The notes beneath the pieces were generated by a model, which saw nothing but the letters and a program-made list of their open reading frames with translations, was not told the DNA's origin and made no database searches. 64,000 nt of DNA from Lutimaribacter_A marinistellae (lineage in GTDB: Bacteria > Pseudomonadota > Alphaproteobacteria > Rhodobacterales > Rhodobacteraceae). Both the position numbers and the translations under genes were made by a program. Below, piece after piece: positions 32,314 to 41,621 of the stretch. Numbering within the stretch: position 1 is the stretch's first letter; every line of letters starts with the position of its first letter. Where the stretch lies: contig NZ_JBHRXI010000002.1 in assembly GCF_042648365.1 (NCBI RefSeq), positions 1 to 64,000 of the forward strand, given 5' to 3'.

Positions 32314-33309
32314 TCATTCCGCAGCCTGGGCCGATGCACCCGACATGCCGCCAAGACGGGCATGAATGATCGCCTCGGCGTCTGTCATGATGCCGTCGAT
32401 CAGGTCCTTGCAGGTCGGGATGTCGTGGATCAGCCCGGCCACCATGCCGCAGGACCACGCCCCGGCATCCATATCGCCATCCATCATGACCTTTGGATAA
32501 ACCCCGGCCACTTCTTCCATGATGTCCTCGAACTGCAGCTTGTCGCCAAGGGCCCGCTCTTTTTCCAGCAGCCGTTCGACGGCGGCATTGCTCAACACCC
32601 TTTCGGTATTGCGGAGCGGGCGCATCACCAGGCGCGTATCCAGTTCGGTCGCGGCGACAATCGCCTCTTTCACGCGCTGGTGCACGGGTGCCTCCTGCGT
32701 CGCGATAAAGCGTGTGCCCATGTTCATGCCCTCGGCCCCCATCGCCAGCGCGGCAACAAGGCTGCGCGCATCGGCCATGCCGCCGGAGGCGACAAAGGGA
32801 ATTTCAAGCTCATCCGCCGCACGTGGCAGCAGGATCATGTTGGGGATGTCATCCTCGCCCGGATGTCCGCCGCATTCGAACCCGTCCACCGAAACCGCAT
32901 CGCAGCCGATTTCCTGCGCCTTGAGCGAATGGCGTACCGAGGTGCATTTGTGCACAACCTTGATACCTGCATCCTTTAGATAGGGCATGACCTGCGCTGG
33001 ATTGCGACCCGCGGTCTCCACCACTTTCACGCCGCCCTCGATGATCGCCTTGACGTATCCCGGATAGTCGGGGGCATTCACGGTCGGCAGGAATGTCAGG
33101 TTCACTGCAAAGGGCTTGTCCGTCAGGTCGCGGCACTTGGCGATCTCGTTGGCAAGGTCCGCAGGGGTTTTCTGCGTTAGCCCGGTGATGGTTCCCAGAC
33201 CGCCGGCATTCGACACGGCCGCTGCCAGCTCGGCAAAGCCGACGTAATGCATCCCGCCCTGGATGATCGGGTGCTCGATCCCCAGCAGTTCCGTGATCCG
33301 CGTTTTCAT
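32314..33309 (-). CDS. Nitronate monooxygenase/enoyl reductase-like FMN protein
   Basis: The product is 331 residues from ATG 33309, with GGAGG upstream. It is a TIM-barrel FMN protein of the NMO (2-nitropropane dioxygenase) family: TELLGIEHPIIQGGMHYVGFAELAAAVSNAGGLGTI, KVVHKCTSVRHSLKAQEIGCDAVSVDGFECGGHPGEDD, and the phosphate site FVASGGMADARSLVAALAMGAEGMNMGTRF. Many members of this annotation detoxify nitronates, and others are enoyl-ACP reductases of the FabK type. It is the first gene of the operon ending in the haloalkane dehalogenase. Confidence 0.87.
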   Translation of the reverse strand: MKTRITELLGIEHPIIQGGMHYVGFAELAAAVSNAGGLGTITGLTQKTPADLANEIAKCRDLTDKPFAVNLTFLPTVNAPDYPGYVKAIIEGGVKVVETAGRNPAQVMPYLKDAGIKVVHKCTSVRHSLKAQEIGCDAVSVDGFECGGHPGEDDIPNMILLPRAADELEIPFVASGGMADARSLVAALAMGAEGMNMGTRFIATQEAPVHQRVKEAIVAATELDTRLVMRPLRNTERVLSNAAVERLLEKERALGDKLQFEDIMEEVAGVYPKVMMDGDMDAGAWSCGMVAGLIHDIPTCKDLIDGIMTDAEAIIHARLGGMSGASAQAAE

Positions 33310-33542
33310 GCCGTCCTCCAAAATGACCATGCGATCCCCATTGGGCAGGAATCACTTTCATAACCGAAGCTATCCGGCGCTTTTTCTTCGAGCAACCGAA
33401 GAACGGAGGAGTCTTTCGTGACGTTCCGTCGGTTGGTAGGCAAACGGCGGATTGGGTATCCCGAGTCTGCGCGTGTCGCTGCAGTGCACGCCCGGGTCTG
33501 GCCCCTTACGCACCCCGACGAACATCACCGCATCGGAGCCTT

Positions 33543-34823
33543 TCAACGTCCGTAGATGAGTTCGGGCAGGAAGAGCGACAGCTGCGGAATGAACGTCACC
33601 AGGGCCAACAGCACCACGAGGATAAGGATGAATGGAAACACGCCGCGTGCCACGTCATCGACCGGCGCCCCTGTCGTCGAGGACATAATGAACAGGTTCA
33701 GTCCGACCGGCGGCGTCAGCAAGGCGATCTCCATGTTGATCACGATGATGACCGCGAAATGCACAGGGTCAATGCCCAGGGGTGCCAGCAGGGGAAGCAC
33801 AAGAGGTACGACGATCAGGATGACGGCGACGGTTTCAAGAAACATGCCCAAAAGGAACATCACCGCGTTGATCACCAAGAGGAAATGCCATGCCGACAGG
33901 TCGTTTTCGACCACGTAGTCGACCATGTGTTTCGCAAGCCCTTCGGAGGTGATCCAGTGGCCGAAGGCGAGCGCTCCGATGGTGATGAAGAAGATAACCG
34001 CGGTCGCCTTTACCGAGTCCGCCAGAATGGACGGTACTTCGGACAGGGTGCAGCCTTTGTAAAATACCAGCGATACGAGGATCGAGACGAAAGCGGCTGT
34101 TGCCGCAGCTTCGTTGACGGTCACCAGTCCGCTATAGATTCCGCCGAGAATGATGACCGGGAGCAGCATCGCGGGCAGGGCTCGTCGATTGACGGCCCAG
34201 AATTCGGTGCGTGACATCGGCTTGCCCCCGACATAGCCCCGACGCCGCGAGAAGTAGACGATCCAGATCGCAAAGAACGCCACCTGCAGAAGACCGGGAA
34301 CCACCCCGGCAAGGAAAAGCTGTGGAACACTCTCACCCGCAACGACGGCAAACAGGATCATCGCCAGGGACGGCGGGATAAGGATGCCCAGCGTACCCGA
34401 AGAAGCAACGACACCGAGAGAGAAGCGGTTGTCATAGCCGGTGCTCTGCATCGCGGGAACAAGAAGCGCGCCCATGGCCATTGCCGTGGCAACCGAAGAA
34501 CCGGAAATGGCCGAGAACACCATAGTGGCCAACACGCAGACCAGCGCGATGCCGCCACGCACGCCTCCGATCCAGCCATAAGCGAAATCCACCAGCGCCT
34601 TGGCGATGCCGCCGCGCTGCATGAATGTTGCCGCGATCACAAAGAACGGCACAGACACAAGTGTATCCGATTTCAGGTGATCGATGAAAAGCTGAGGCAT
34701 TGCGACGAGCGGTCGCCCCTCTGTCGCGAAAAGGACAAGCGATACGATTCCCAAGACAAGGAAAACGGGAAACCCCGCGATCAGAAGGGCCATGAAACCC
34801 GAAAGAGCGAAAACCGGAGACAT
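33543..34823 (-). CDS. dctM: TRAP transporter large permease (DctM), system 2
   Basis: The product is 426 residues with about 12 helices. Motifs are SAISGSSVATAMAMGALLVPAM, GVVASSGTLGILIPPSLAMILFAVV and LLTPPVGLNLFIMSS. It starts within the stop of dctQ (TGATG). With its partners it imports a dicarboxylate or similar acid. The operon is preceded by LysR and TetR genes on the same strand. Confidence 0.93.
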   Translation of the reverse strand: MSPVFALSGFMALLIAGFPVFLVLGIVSLVLFATEGRPLVAMPQLFIDHLKSDTLVSVPFFVIAATFMQRGGIAKALVDFAYGWIGGVRGGIALVCVLATMVFSAISGSSVATAMAMGALLVPAMQSTGYDNRFSLGVVASSGTLGILIPPSLAMILFAVVAGESVPQLFLAGVVPGLLQVAFFAIWIVYFSRRRGYVGGKPMSRTEFWAVNRRALPAMLLPVIILGGIYSGLVTVNEAAATAAFVSILVSLVFYKGCTLSEVPSILADSVKATAVIFFITIGALAFGHWITSEGLAKHMVDYVVENDLSAWHFLLVINAVMFLLGMFLETVAVILIVVPLVLPLLAPLGIDPVHFAVIIVINMEIALLTPPVGLNLFIMSSTTGAPVDDVARGVFPFILILVVLLALVTFIPQLSLFLPELIYGR

Positions 34824-35359
34824 CAGGCGACCCCCGCGCTTTGTCCGGGATGCCCATGCAACGGGTCAGCGGGATAGGCGGCCTGCCCCAAAAACAGCGC
34901 CCGCCACAAAAGCAGCGCGAACCTCAGCGCCATCGAGGCAAAGGCAATGGGCAGGACGGAATAAAAGATCCATTGCGGAAACTGGAGGGAACTGTCCGAG
35001 CGGATGTCGATCATACGGGCAAACTCGACCATGTCGACGCCGTACCATGCAATGATGCCGCAATAGGCCAGGCCCGCGACGAGAGACGAGATTTCGGCTG
35101 CGCGCCGCAGGGGTTTTGGTGCCTTGCGGATGAACAGATCGGCGCGGACGTGCTGCCCGCTGGATACCAGGGAACCGCCACCCAGCAACACTGCGCAGAT
35201 CATGAGATAAACGATGACCTCGCCGCCCCAGTCCGTCAGCATCGAAGGCATCAGGTAGCGGGCGGCGACCTCGTAGACCGCCAGCAGGATGGCGACAGCG
35301 GCCAGGCATCCCATGATCAGAGCTTCGAACCGGCTCAGGGCATTCAGGATGGTTCCCAT
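34823..35359 (-). CDS. dctQ: TRAP transporter small permease (DctQ), system 2
   Basis: The product is 178 residues, chosen from ATG 35359 because GGAAGGA lies 8 nt upstream. A GTG at 35404 overlapping the dctP stop gives 193 residues and remains possible. Four helices are evident, with EVAARYLMPSMLTDWGGEVIVYLMICAVLLGGGSLV and HVRADLFIRKAP in the conserved loop. The C-terminus is short and polar. Confidence 0.87.
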   Translation of the reverse strand: MGTILNALSRFEALIMGCLAAVAILLAVYEVAARYLMPSMLTDWGGEVIVYLMICAVLLGGGSLVSSGQHVRADLFIRKAPKPLRRAAEISSLVAGLAYCGIIAWYGVDMVEFARMIDIRSDSSLQFPQWIFYSVLPIAFASMALRFALLLWRALFLGQAAYPADPLHGHPGQSAGVA

Positions 35360-35400
35360 CAAGCCGGTCCTTCCGCCATCGCGCATCAGGCCGCTCTGTT

Positions 35401-36399
35401 TCACGAGGCGAGGTCTTTCCGGGCAAGCTCGACCATGGCGGGGTCGATGCGCAGTTCCTTTACCAATTGCGGTTGGTCGGCCATCAGGTCGCCACGCAGC
35501 GCATCAAGATCCTCCGCTTTTGCCGCGACATTGCGCATACCGTGCCGGGCCGCCTCGTCCGCTGCTTCTGCTTGGGCCTTTGCCGCCGTTTCGCGGGCGG
35601 ATGTAACGCCTTCGTTCCAGGTAGTTCGCATGATTTGCTGCAAGTCTTCGGGCAACTCGTTCCATGCATGTGCGCTGATCAGTGGAACGTATTGGTAAAA
35701 GGCGTGAAAGTCCGAATACGAATGCTTGAGCCCGGAATCCCACAGCTTCGCCGAGCGAACGGACTCGAACGTCGTCATCATCCCGTCGATCGTACCCTTT
35801 TGCAGCGCCTGGGGCACATCGGGAAAGGGGATCGACACACCGGTCGCGCCAAATTTGCCGAACCGGGAAACGGCGATGGGTCCGCCTGGCGAACGCATCT
35901 TGAGTCCCTTGATATCTTCGGGTGCATCCACCTGTGTTTCGGTAAAGAACATCGCGCCAAAACCGAGGTCCATCCAGTTGCCAAGGACTGTAACATCCAG
36001 CTTGTTCTCGGTTTCCCTGGCGAGTGCCGCGCCGGTTTCTCCGTCGGTGGCTTTGTACTGATCCTCGCGCGGGAGGCCGTAGAACATCGGCAACCCGAGC
36101 ACGTTGTAGTTCGGGACAATGCGCGCAAGGTTCCAATGGCCCGGAACGGCCATATCCATTGCGCCTTGAGCCAATGCGGTGGTCACGTCGCGGTCATTGT
36201 ACTGCGAACCGCCTTCGAAGAAATTGAACTTCAGCCGTCCGTCGGACGCCTCTTCGATCCTGTCGGTTATTTCGTGAACAAGCACGTTGCGCAGATGCGT
36301 CGGCCCGGTGTCGAGCGAGATGTCGATGATGTATTCTTCGGCCGCAGCACAGCTTGCGGTCACGGCGGCGACAAAGGCCGCGTTCATCAGGAATTTCAT
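35401..36399 (-). CDS. dctP: TRAP transporter substrate-binding protein (DctP), system 2
   Basis: The product is 332 residues with a signal peptide (MKFLMNAAFVAAVTASCAAA). The ligand-arginine region reads DIKGLKMRSPGGPIAVSRFGKFGA and is followed by PFPDVPQALQKGTIDGMMTTFESV, the classical DctP pattern. A pair HLRNVL/EITDRIEE starts the first lobe. It is the first gene of the second TRAP operon, 150 bp downstream of the LysR gene. Confidence 0.92.
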   Translation of the reverse strand: MKFLMNAAFVAAVTASCAAAEEYIIDISLDTGPTHLRNVLVHEITDRIEEASDGRLKFNFFEGGSQYNDRDVTTALAQGAMDMAVPGHWNLARIVPNYNVLGLPMFYGLPREDQYKATDGETGAALARETENKLDVTVLGNWMDLGFGAMFFTETQVDAPEDIKGLKMRSPGGPIAVSRFGKFGATGVSIPFPDVPQALQKGTIDGMMTTFESVRSAKLWDSGLKHSYSDFHAFYQYVPLISAHAWNELPEDLQQIMRTTWNEGVTSARETAAKAQAEAADEAARHGMRNVAAKAEDLDALRGDLMADQPQLVKELRIDPAMVELARKDLAS

Positions 36400-36549
36400 G
36401 TGGTCTCCCCCTTGGCGTCCTCACTTGGCGCGACGCGGTATGCGTGGCCGACATCCGCCGGCCGCCTCAGAATACACGCGATGAAAGTCAGGGGAATTGA
36501 ATAAAAATCACAGGGTATTTACCAAAACTTATCACCAGGCATCCAAGTC

Positions 36550-37473
36550 TCAGATGCTGAGCTGGTCAAGTGTGCGCCTGTGCCGCCGCGGCAGTTCGTC
36601 TTTCGTAAAGGCGATCAAATCCCTTGCAGCCGCGCTCAACTGCCGTTCCGGAGACGTCAACAGCCCAACCGAATTGTAGAGTTCGGGGCGTGATATGGTG
36701 ATTGCCCTCACCTCGGATGGTGCGGAGCGGCTTGCGAAGAGTCCGGTCATGATGATGGGAGATGCCCCCTGTTCGACGAATCCCAGCAGGGTCGACGCGT
36801 CATGAACGCGAATGCCGTTCGGCATGGCGATGTCGGCGCGGCGCAACTCGGTCTCGACATGACCAAAAAAGGAAGATTCGCCTTTCAGCATCATGAATTC
36901 GCGATGCGCCACTTCTGCCCAGGACAGGCCGGAAACGTCGAACAATTCGTGGGTCTTTGGAATGGCCGCAACTATGGGGTCATCTATCAGCTTTGCGAAA
37001 TCGAGGTTTGAATCTGGGTCGGGACGCGTGCCGATACCGAACTCGACAACCTGTTCTTCGACCAACCGATGAACGATCTTTCCGTGGCCGTCGTGCAAAT
37101 CGTAGCGACAGGCAGGGAACCGGTCCGTGAAGCTGGAGATTATTCCCGGCAGCAGGGAGCCGGCGACACTTGTCACGCAGGCAAAACTGACGGTCATTGC
37201 CCTGTCGTTCGACAGGCTCAATGCCGCAGCCTGAAAGTTGTCGAACTCGCGCAAGAGATTTTCGGCACGGGGGTACAGCGACTGGCCGGCGGGCGTTATT
37301 CTGACCATGTGAGTCGTGCGCTCGAACAGGGGTTCGCCGATCAACTCTTCCATCTTCTTGATGCGGCGGGTAATGGCAGGCGAGGTCACCAAAAGCTTGT
37401 CGGCGGCCAGCGTGAAGCTTTTCGTTTGCGCGATCGTCAGGAAAGCGCGCAAATCCTCTATCGAAAACGGCAT
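36550..37473 (-). CDS. LysR-family transcriptional regulator
   Basis: The product is 307 residues. The N-terminal helix-turn-helix is FLTIAQTKSFTLAADKLLVTSPAITRRIKKMEELIGEPLFER. The periplasmic-binding-like effector domain covers 90-300. It is just upstream of TRAP system 2 on the same strand and is its most likely regulator, sensing the transported acid. It is unusual in being co-directional rather than divergent. Confidence 0.9.
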   Translation of the reverse strand: MPFSIEDLRAFLTIAQTKSFTLAADKLLVTSPAITRRIKKMEELIGEPLFERTTHMVRITPAGQSLYPRAENLLREFDNFQAAALSLSNDRAMTVSFACVTSVAGSLLPGIISSFTDRFPACRYDLHDGHGKIVHRLVEEQVVEFGIGTRPDPDSNLDFAKLIDDPIVAAIPKTHELFDVSGLSWAEVAHREFMMLKGESSFFGHVETELRRADIAMPNGIRVHDASTLLGFVEQGASPIIMTGLFASRSAPSEVRAITISRPELYNSVGLLTSPERQLSAAARDLIAFTKDELPRRHRRTLDQLSI

Positions 37474-37575
37474 TCAGGTCACAGCCCTATTGTCGGGTTA
37501 TCCCGTCAGACTGTGGTGAAACGGGACGGTGCGCAAGAAGGGTGCTGCCGTGACACGCCGGCGAAGCTCGGCCCC

Positions 37576-38205
37576 TCAGGGCCCGAGCGGTTTCAGGTGA
37601 TCCTCAAGAAGATCGGCGAACCGCAACAGCATGCGCGTCGTGAATTCGGGGGATTCCAGAAACTGCTCATGTACGATCAGGCCGCGCACGAAAGAGCGCG
37701 CGATACTCCAGAGCAGGGCGGCGTCATCGGGATCTGGTCCCGTACCAGAATAGAGTTCTGCAATAGAGGCCAAGCTGGCCTTGTCCCATTCGTGTAAGCG
37801 GGTTGCCAGCGAAGCTTTCAAAGCAGGGTCCGTTCGGCAGGCGACGAGGATCTCGAGCATTGCGCGACCACCGCTGGTGTTTACCACCCGGTGCCAGATT
37901 TCCTGTATCAGCTCGCGCGGACTGGACGAGCGGTCATTCGCCTTGCGGGTTTCGATCGGCCGCAAGGATTGGTTGAGCAGACGGATCGCGGTTGCGGTGA
38001 CGATTTCGTGCCGGTCGGCGAAATGGTACATGATCGCGCCTCGCGATACCTTCGCCTCATCCTGAATACGTGCAAGCGTCGTTTCCGCGTATCCGAACCT
38101 GTCCAGACACCGAACCGCGGCCTCGCATATTCGGGCCTGCATCGCGGCCGAGCGTAATTCCTGTTTCGAAGGTTCCGGGTTCGGGGTCGGGCGGGTGTCC
38201 GTCAT
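37576..38205 (-). CDS. TetR-family regulator of the acyl-CoA ligase operon
   Basis: The product is 209 residues from ATG 38205, preferred to GTG 38238. The helix-turn-helix is ICEAAVRCLDRFGYAETTLARIQDEAKVSRGAIMYHFADRHEIVTATA. The C-terminal domain resembles ligand-binding halves of acyl-CoA-responsive TetR proteins. It is divergent from the two-ligase operon, and the palindrome at 38278-38295 lies between them. Confidence 0.87.
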   Translation of the reverse strand: MTDTRPTPNPEPSKQELRSAAMQARICEAAVRCLDRFGYAETTLARIQDEAKVSRGAIMYHFADRHEIVTATAIRLLNQSLRPIETRKANDRSSSPRELIQEIWHRVVNTSGGRAMLEILVACRTDPALKASLATRLHEWDKASLASIAELYSGTGPDPDDAALLWSIARSFVRGLIVHEQFLESPEFTTRMLLRFADLLEDHLKPLGP

Positions 38206-38277
38206 GGATGGCTTCCAGGGAGGCAGACGCGGCGTCACGCCAAAATGCCGATTGACGGTATCGAGTTCAACGAAATA

Positions 38278-38295
38278 AAACCGACCAAACGGTTT
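38278..38295. promoter_or_regulatory. TetR operator candidate upstream of the ligase operon
   Basis: AAACCG (38278-38283), ACCAAA, CGGTTT (38290-38295) is a perfect 6-bp inverted repeat resembling common ACCGA/CGGT TetR operators. It is 73 bp upstream of the TetR start and 124 bp before the ligase start. Confidence 0.6.
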
Positions 38296-38418
38296 GTATC
38301 TTTCAGGAACAAGCCTGAAAGCCGACAGGGCATAACGTGTCTACCTATGGCCGTTGTGCCGGGTGCGGGTCGCAGGAATTGCGTGTTCGCTGGTTGCATG
38401 GAGGGGAGGAGACCGAAA

Positions 38419-40086
38419 ATGCCCGAGGATCTGACGATCAGGCCCGTGAATGGGAGCCACGTGGCCAAGCTGTTCGAGGAAACCGCACATGCGCATCCCG
38501 ACTTGCCGTTCATCTCAAGCAGACCCGATGGCGGCGGCGAATTCGTCGACCAAAGCTATGGGGACGTTCTGGCGCAGGTTGAACAGCTCCGTTCTCTTTA
38601 CCGGGTGGCAGGGTGGGGTGCCGGCACGCGGGTGGCACTGCTGATCGGAAACAGGCCGAGTTTTCATGTGCATCATCTGGCTCTCAATGGTCTTGGCGTC
38701 TCTATCGTCCCGCTCAACCCCGATGCGCGTCCGAACGAGATGCTCTATGCGATAGAGCATTCCGAGGCGGCGCTTGTCGTGGTGGCACCGGGTTGCAAGC
38801 CGGCGTTGGACGCTGTCCTGTCGATAGCCGGGGAGCCGCCAGCGGTTATCGACGCGGAAACGCCAGAGCCTTCCATTCCGACCGCACCTGTCCGCGCAAC
38901 TCAAATCGAGCCGGGGCCGGATGACGAGGCCGCAATCCTGTACACCTCGGGCACCACTGGTCTGCCCAAGGGTTGTATCCTGTCCAACCGGTATTTCGTC
39001 GAATCCGCCACGCGGTATGCGGGCTGGGACGGACTCGTCTCCTTGCTCCATGGTGAGGAACGCCTGCTAAACCCGCTGCCACTGTTCCATATGAACAATC
39101 TCGTCGTAAGTACGACGGCCATGATGTTGCGGGCGGGATGCACCGTGATGATCGAACGGTTTTCCCCCTCCAGCTGGTGGGTGGATTGTCGGGAATCGCG
39201 GGCGACACTGATCCACTACCTTGGCGTCATGCCGGCCTTGTTGCTGGCGCGACCTGTCGCGCCGGATGAGTGCGACCACAAGATCCGCGCCGGTATCGGG
39301 GCGGGCGTCGATCCGAAACACCACGCCGCGTTCGAGGCCCGGTTCGGGTTTCCCTTGTTGGAACTCTGGGGCATGACCGAGGTCGGATCGGGGTTCATCG
39401 ACGCGATGGAGCCACGCCAGGTGGGAACGCGCGCCTTCGGCCGCCCGGATGCCCGTCTCGAGGCGCGGATTGTCGATGATCGGATGCAGGACCTGCCGCG
39501 CGGTGTCGCCGGTGAGTTGTTGGTGCGTTCGGGCGGGGATGATCCCCGGCTGGGCTTCTTCTCGGGTTATCTGAAGGATGAGGCCGCGACATGTTCGGTC
39601 TGGCATGAGGATTGGTTCCGAACCGGCGACGTGGTGACGCAAGACGAAAGTGGCATGCTTCATTTCGTTGACCGAAAAAAGAACATCGTGAGACGTTCGG
39701 GCGAGAACATCGCGGCCGCCGAGGTTGAAGCCTGCCTGCAAAGCCATCCCGATGTCTTACAGGCAGCGGTAATCGCGATGCCCGACGAGCTGCGGGAGGA
39801 AGAGGTTTTTGCCTGCGTGGTCATGCGCGACGGGATCAAAGCAAGTGACGTTGTGGCCCGAACCCTGTTCGATTGGACGATGGAGCGCCTGGTCTACTTC
39901 AAAGCGCCCGGCTACGTCTGTTTTCGCAAGGAGCTTCCGACGACGGGAACGCAGAAAATTCAGAAAGGGCAGATCTTTGCACAGGGCGAAGACCCTCTGA
40001 CCCTGCCTCAGACGCATGATTTGCGGAACCTCAAGCGCAGATCGAGTGAACGCTCGACTCAACCGAACAGTACGGCCACGGCATGA
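38419..40086 (+). CDS. AMP-forming acyl-CoA ligase (crotonobetaine/carnitine-CoA ligase-like)
   Basis: The product is 555 residues from ATG 38419, with GAGGGGAGGAG upstream. Motifs are ILYTSGTTGLPKGCILSN, LWGMTEVGSGF, HFVDRKKNIVRRSGENIAAAEVEAC and the C-terminal lysine in TTGTQKIQKGQIF. It differs from the next ligase throughout and is not a recent duplicate. It overlaps the following gene by ATGA. It activates an unknown carboxylic acid, perhaps the one imported by the nearby TRAP system 2. Confidence 0.88.
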   Translation: MPEDLTIRPVNGSHVAKLFEETAHAHPDLPFISSRPDGGGEFVDQSYGDVLAQVEQLRSLYRVAGWGAGTRVALLIGNRPSFHVHHLALNGLGVSIVPLNPDARPNEMLYAIEHSEAALVVVAPGCKPALDAVLSIAGEPPAVIDAETPEPSIPTAPVRATQIEPGPDDEAAILYTSGTTGLPKGCILSNRYFVESATRYAGWDGLVSLLHGEERLLNPLPLFHMNNLVVSTTAMMLRAGCTVMIERFSPSSWWVDCRESRATLIHYLGVMPALLLARPVAPDECDHKIRAGIGAGVDPKHHAAFEARFGFPLLELWGMTEVGSGFIDAMEPRQVGTRAFGRPDARLEARIVDDRMQDLPRGVAGELLVRSGGDDPRLGFFSGYLKDEAATCSVWHEDWFRTGDVVTQDESGMLHFVDRKKNIVRRSGENIAAAEVEACLQSHPDVLQAAVIAMPDELREEEVFACVVMRDGIKASDVVARTLFDWTMERLVYFKAPGYVCFRKELPTTGTQKIQKGQIFAQGEDPLTLPQTHDLRNLKRRSSERSTQPNSTATA

Positions 40087-41621
40087 CGGGTGGGGCGCTG
40101 CATCCAGACGCCTTGCGCGCGTCGGAGTTGACCATTGGGTCGATGGTCACACAGCAGGCCCGCCTGACACCTGATCGGGTCGCGGTGCAGGCAGGGGCGC
40201 AACGTTCGAGCTATGAGGCGCTCGACCGGCGCACCGATGCCATTTGCCGTGTGTGGCAGGCGCGCGGTGTAAGGCCCGGTGACCGCGTGGCGATCCTGTC
40301 GGAAAATCGATCCGAATATATTGAGTGCCTTGTGGCAGCGGCAAAAATGGGCGTCACACTTGCCTGCCAGAACTGGCGCCTGGCTGACGCCGAACTTTCC
40401 CACTGCCTCAACCTTGTCGCGCCGGTGCTGCTGATCACCTCCCCTCGTCATGCCGAAGCGGCGGCGCGGTGCGGCGGCACGGTTGCGCGTCTCCAACTGG
40501 GAGAAGAGTTCGAACAAGCGCTAAGTGAAGCACCCGCCGGTGCTGTTCAGGGTGGTTGCGGCCCCGAGGATGGTGTCGTCATCCTTTACACATCTGGTAC
40601 GACCGGCCTGCCCAAGGGGGCGCTGATCTCGCATCGCGCCGAAATGGCCCGTAGCCTCGTGCAAATGGCCGATCTGCCGGTCGAGACAGACGAGGCTTTC
40701 GTTGCATGGGCCCCGCTGTTTCACATGGTTTCGACGGATTCCGTTTTTGCCACGTTGATGACGGGTGGAAAGGTGATCGTCACGGATGGGTTTGTCCCGG
40801 ATGAACTGGCCGCAATCGTCGCTGAGGAAAAACTGGGCCGGCTGACGGTCATGCCGGGCATGATCGAGCCGTTTCTTGATGCCGTGAAGCAGCAAGGCGG
40901 GCGGGTCGCCGGGGTACGATATGTCGGTGTGATGGCCGACCTCGTCCCACGCGAGCAGATTGCCGAGATCACCCGCCTGCTCAACGCGCCTTACCTCAAT
41001 ACGTTCGGCGCCACCGAGACCGGGTTGGCGCCGGCTTCACGGGGCAGGATCCCGGTTGGCGAAGCGCCGCGGAACCTCGAAAAGATACAAAGCTCTCTAT
41101 GCGAGATCCGTCTCGTCGATACGCATGGCAATGCTGTGCCCGATGGGCAGCCAGGTGAGATGGCATTGCGAACCCCGGCCCTGTTCTCGGGTTATTGGAA
41201 CAACCCCGCGGCAAACGAGGCTGATTTTCGCGGCGGCTGGTTCCACATGGGGGATATGTTCATTCGCAACCGGAACGGATCGTTGAGTTTCGTGGATCGG
41301 CGAAAGTACCTGATCAAGTCGGGCGGGGAAAACATCTATCCCGCCGAGATTGAACGCGTCCTGCTGTCCGAGCCGCGCGTTGCCGACGCTGTCGTGGTGC
41401 GCCGCAGCGACCCCCAGTGGGGCGAGGTGCCGATCGCTTTCATCGTGGCGCGCGATGCCGGGGTGACGGATGTGGAGCTGCGCGCGCTTTGTGAAGGTAC
41501 CATTGCGCGCTACAAGATCCCGCGTGAGTTCCGATTTGTGTCCGAGGTAGAATTACCCCGCAGCACGACCGGTAAGATCATGCGTCACGAGCTCGAAGAA
41601 CGCCTATCCCGGAGTGAATGA
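40083..41621 (+). CDS. AMP-forming acyl-CoA ligase, second in tandem
   Basis: The product is 512 residues. Motifs are ILYTSGTTGLPKGALISH, TFGATETGLAP, SFVDRRKYLIKSGGENIYPAEIERVL and PRSTTGKIMRHELEERL with the catalytic lysine. It resembles long-chain or aromatic acid ligases of the FadD/4CL class. Having two different ligases in one operon suggests two acids or two stages of one pathway. It overlaps the crotonase gene by 8 bp. Confidence 0.9.
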   Translation: MTGGALHPDALRASELTIGSMVTQQARLTPDRVAVQAGAQRSSYEALDRRTDAICRVWQARGVRPGDRVAILSENRSEYIECLVAAAKMGVTLACQNWRLADAELSHCLNLVAPVLLITSPRHAEAAARCGGTVARLQLGEEFEQALSEAPAGAVQGGCGPEDGVVILYTSGTTGLPKGALISHRAEMARSLVQMADLPVETDEAFVAWAPLFHMVSTDSVFATLMTGGKVIVTDGFVPDELAAIVAEEKLGRLTVMPGMIEPFLDAVKQQGGRVAGVRYVGVMADLVPREQIAEITRLLNAPYLNTFGATETGLAPASRGRIPVGEAPRNLEKIQSSLCEIRLVDTHGNAVPDGQPGEMALRTPALFSGYWNNPAANEADFRGGWFHMGDMFIRNRNGSLSFVDRRKYLIKSGGENIYPAEIERVLLSEPRVADAVVVRRSDPQWGEVPIAFIVARDAGVTDVELRALCEGTIARYKIPREFRFVSEVELPRSTTGKIMRHELEERLSRSE

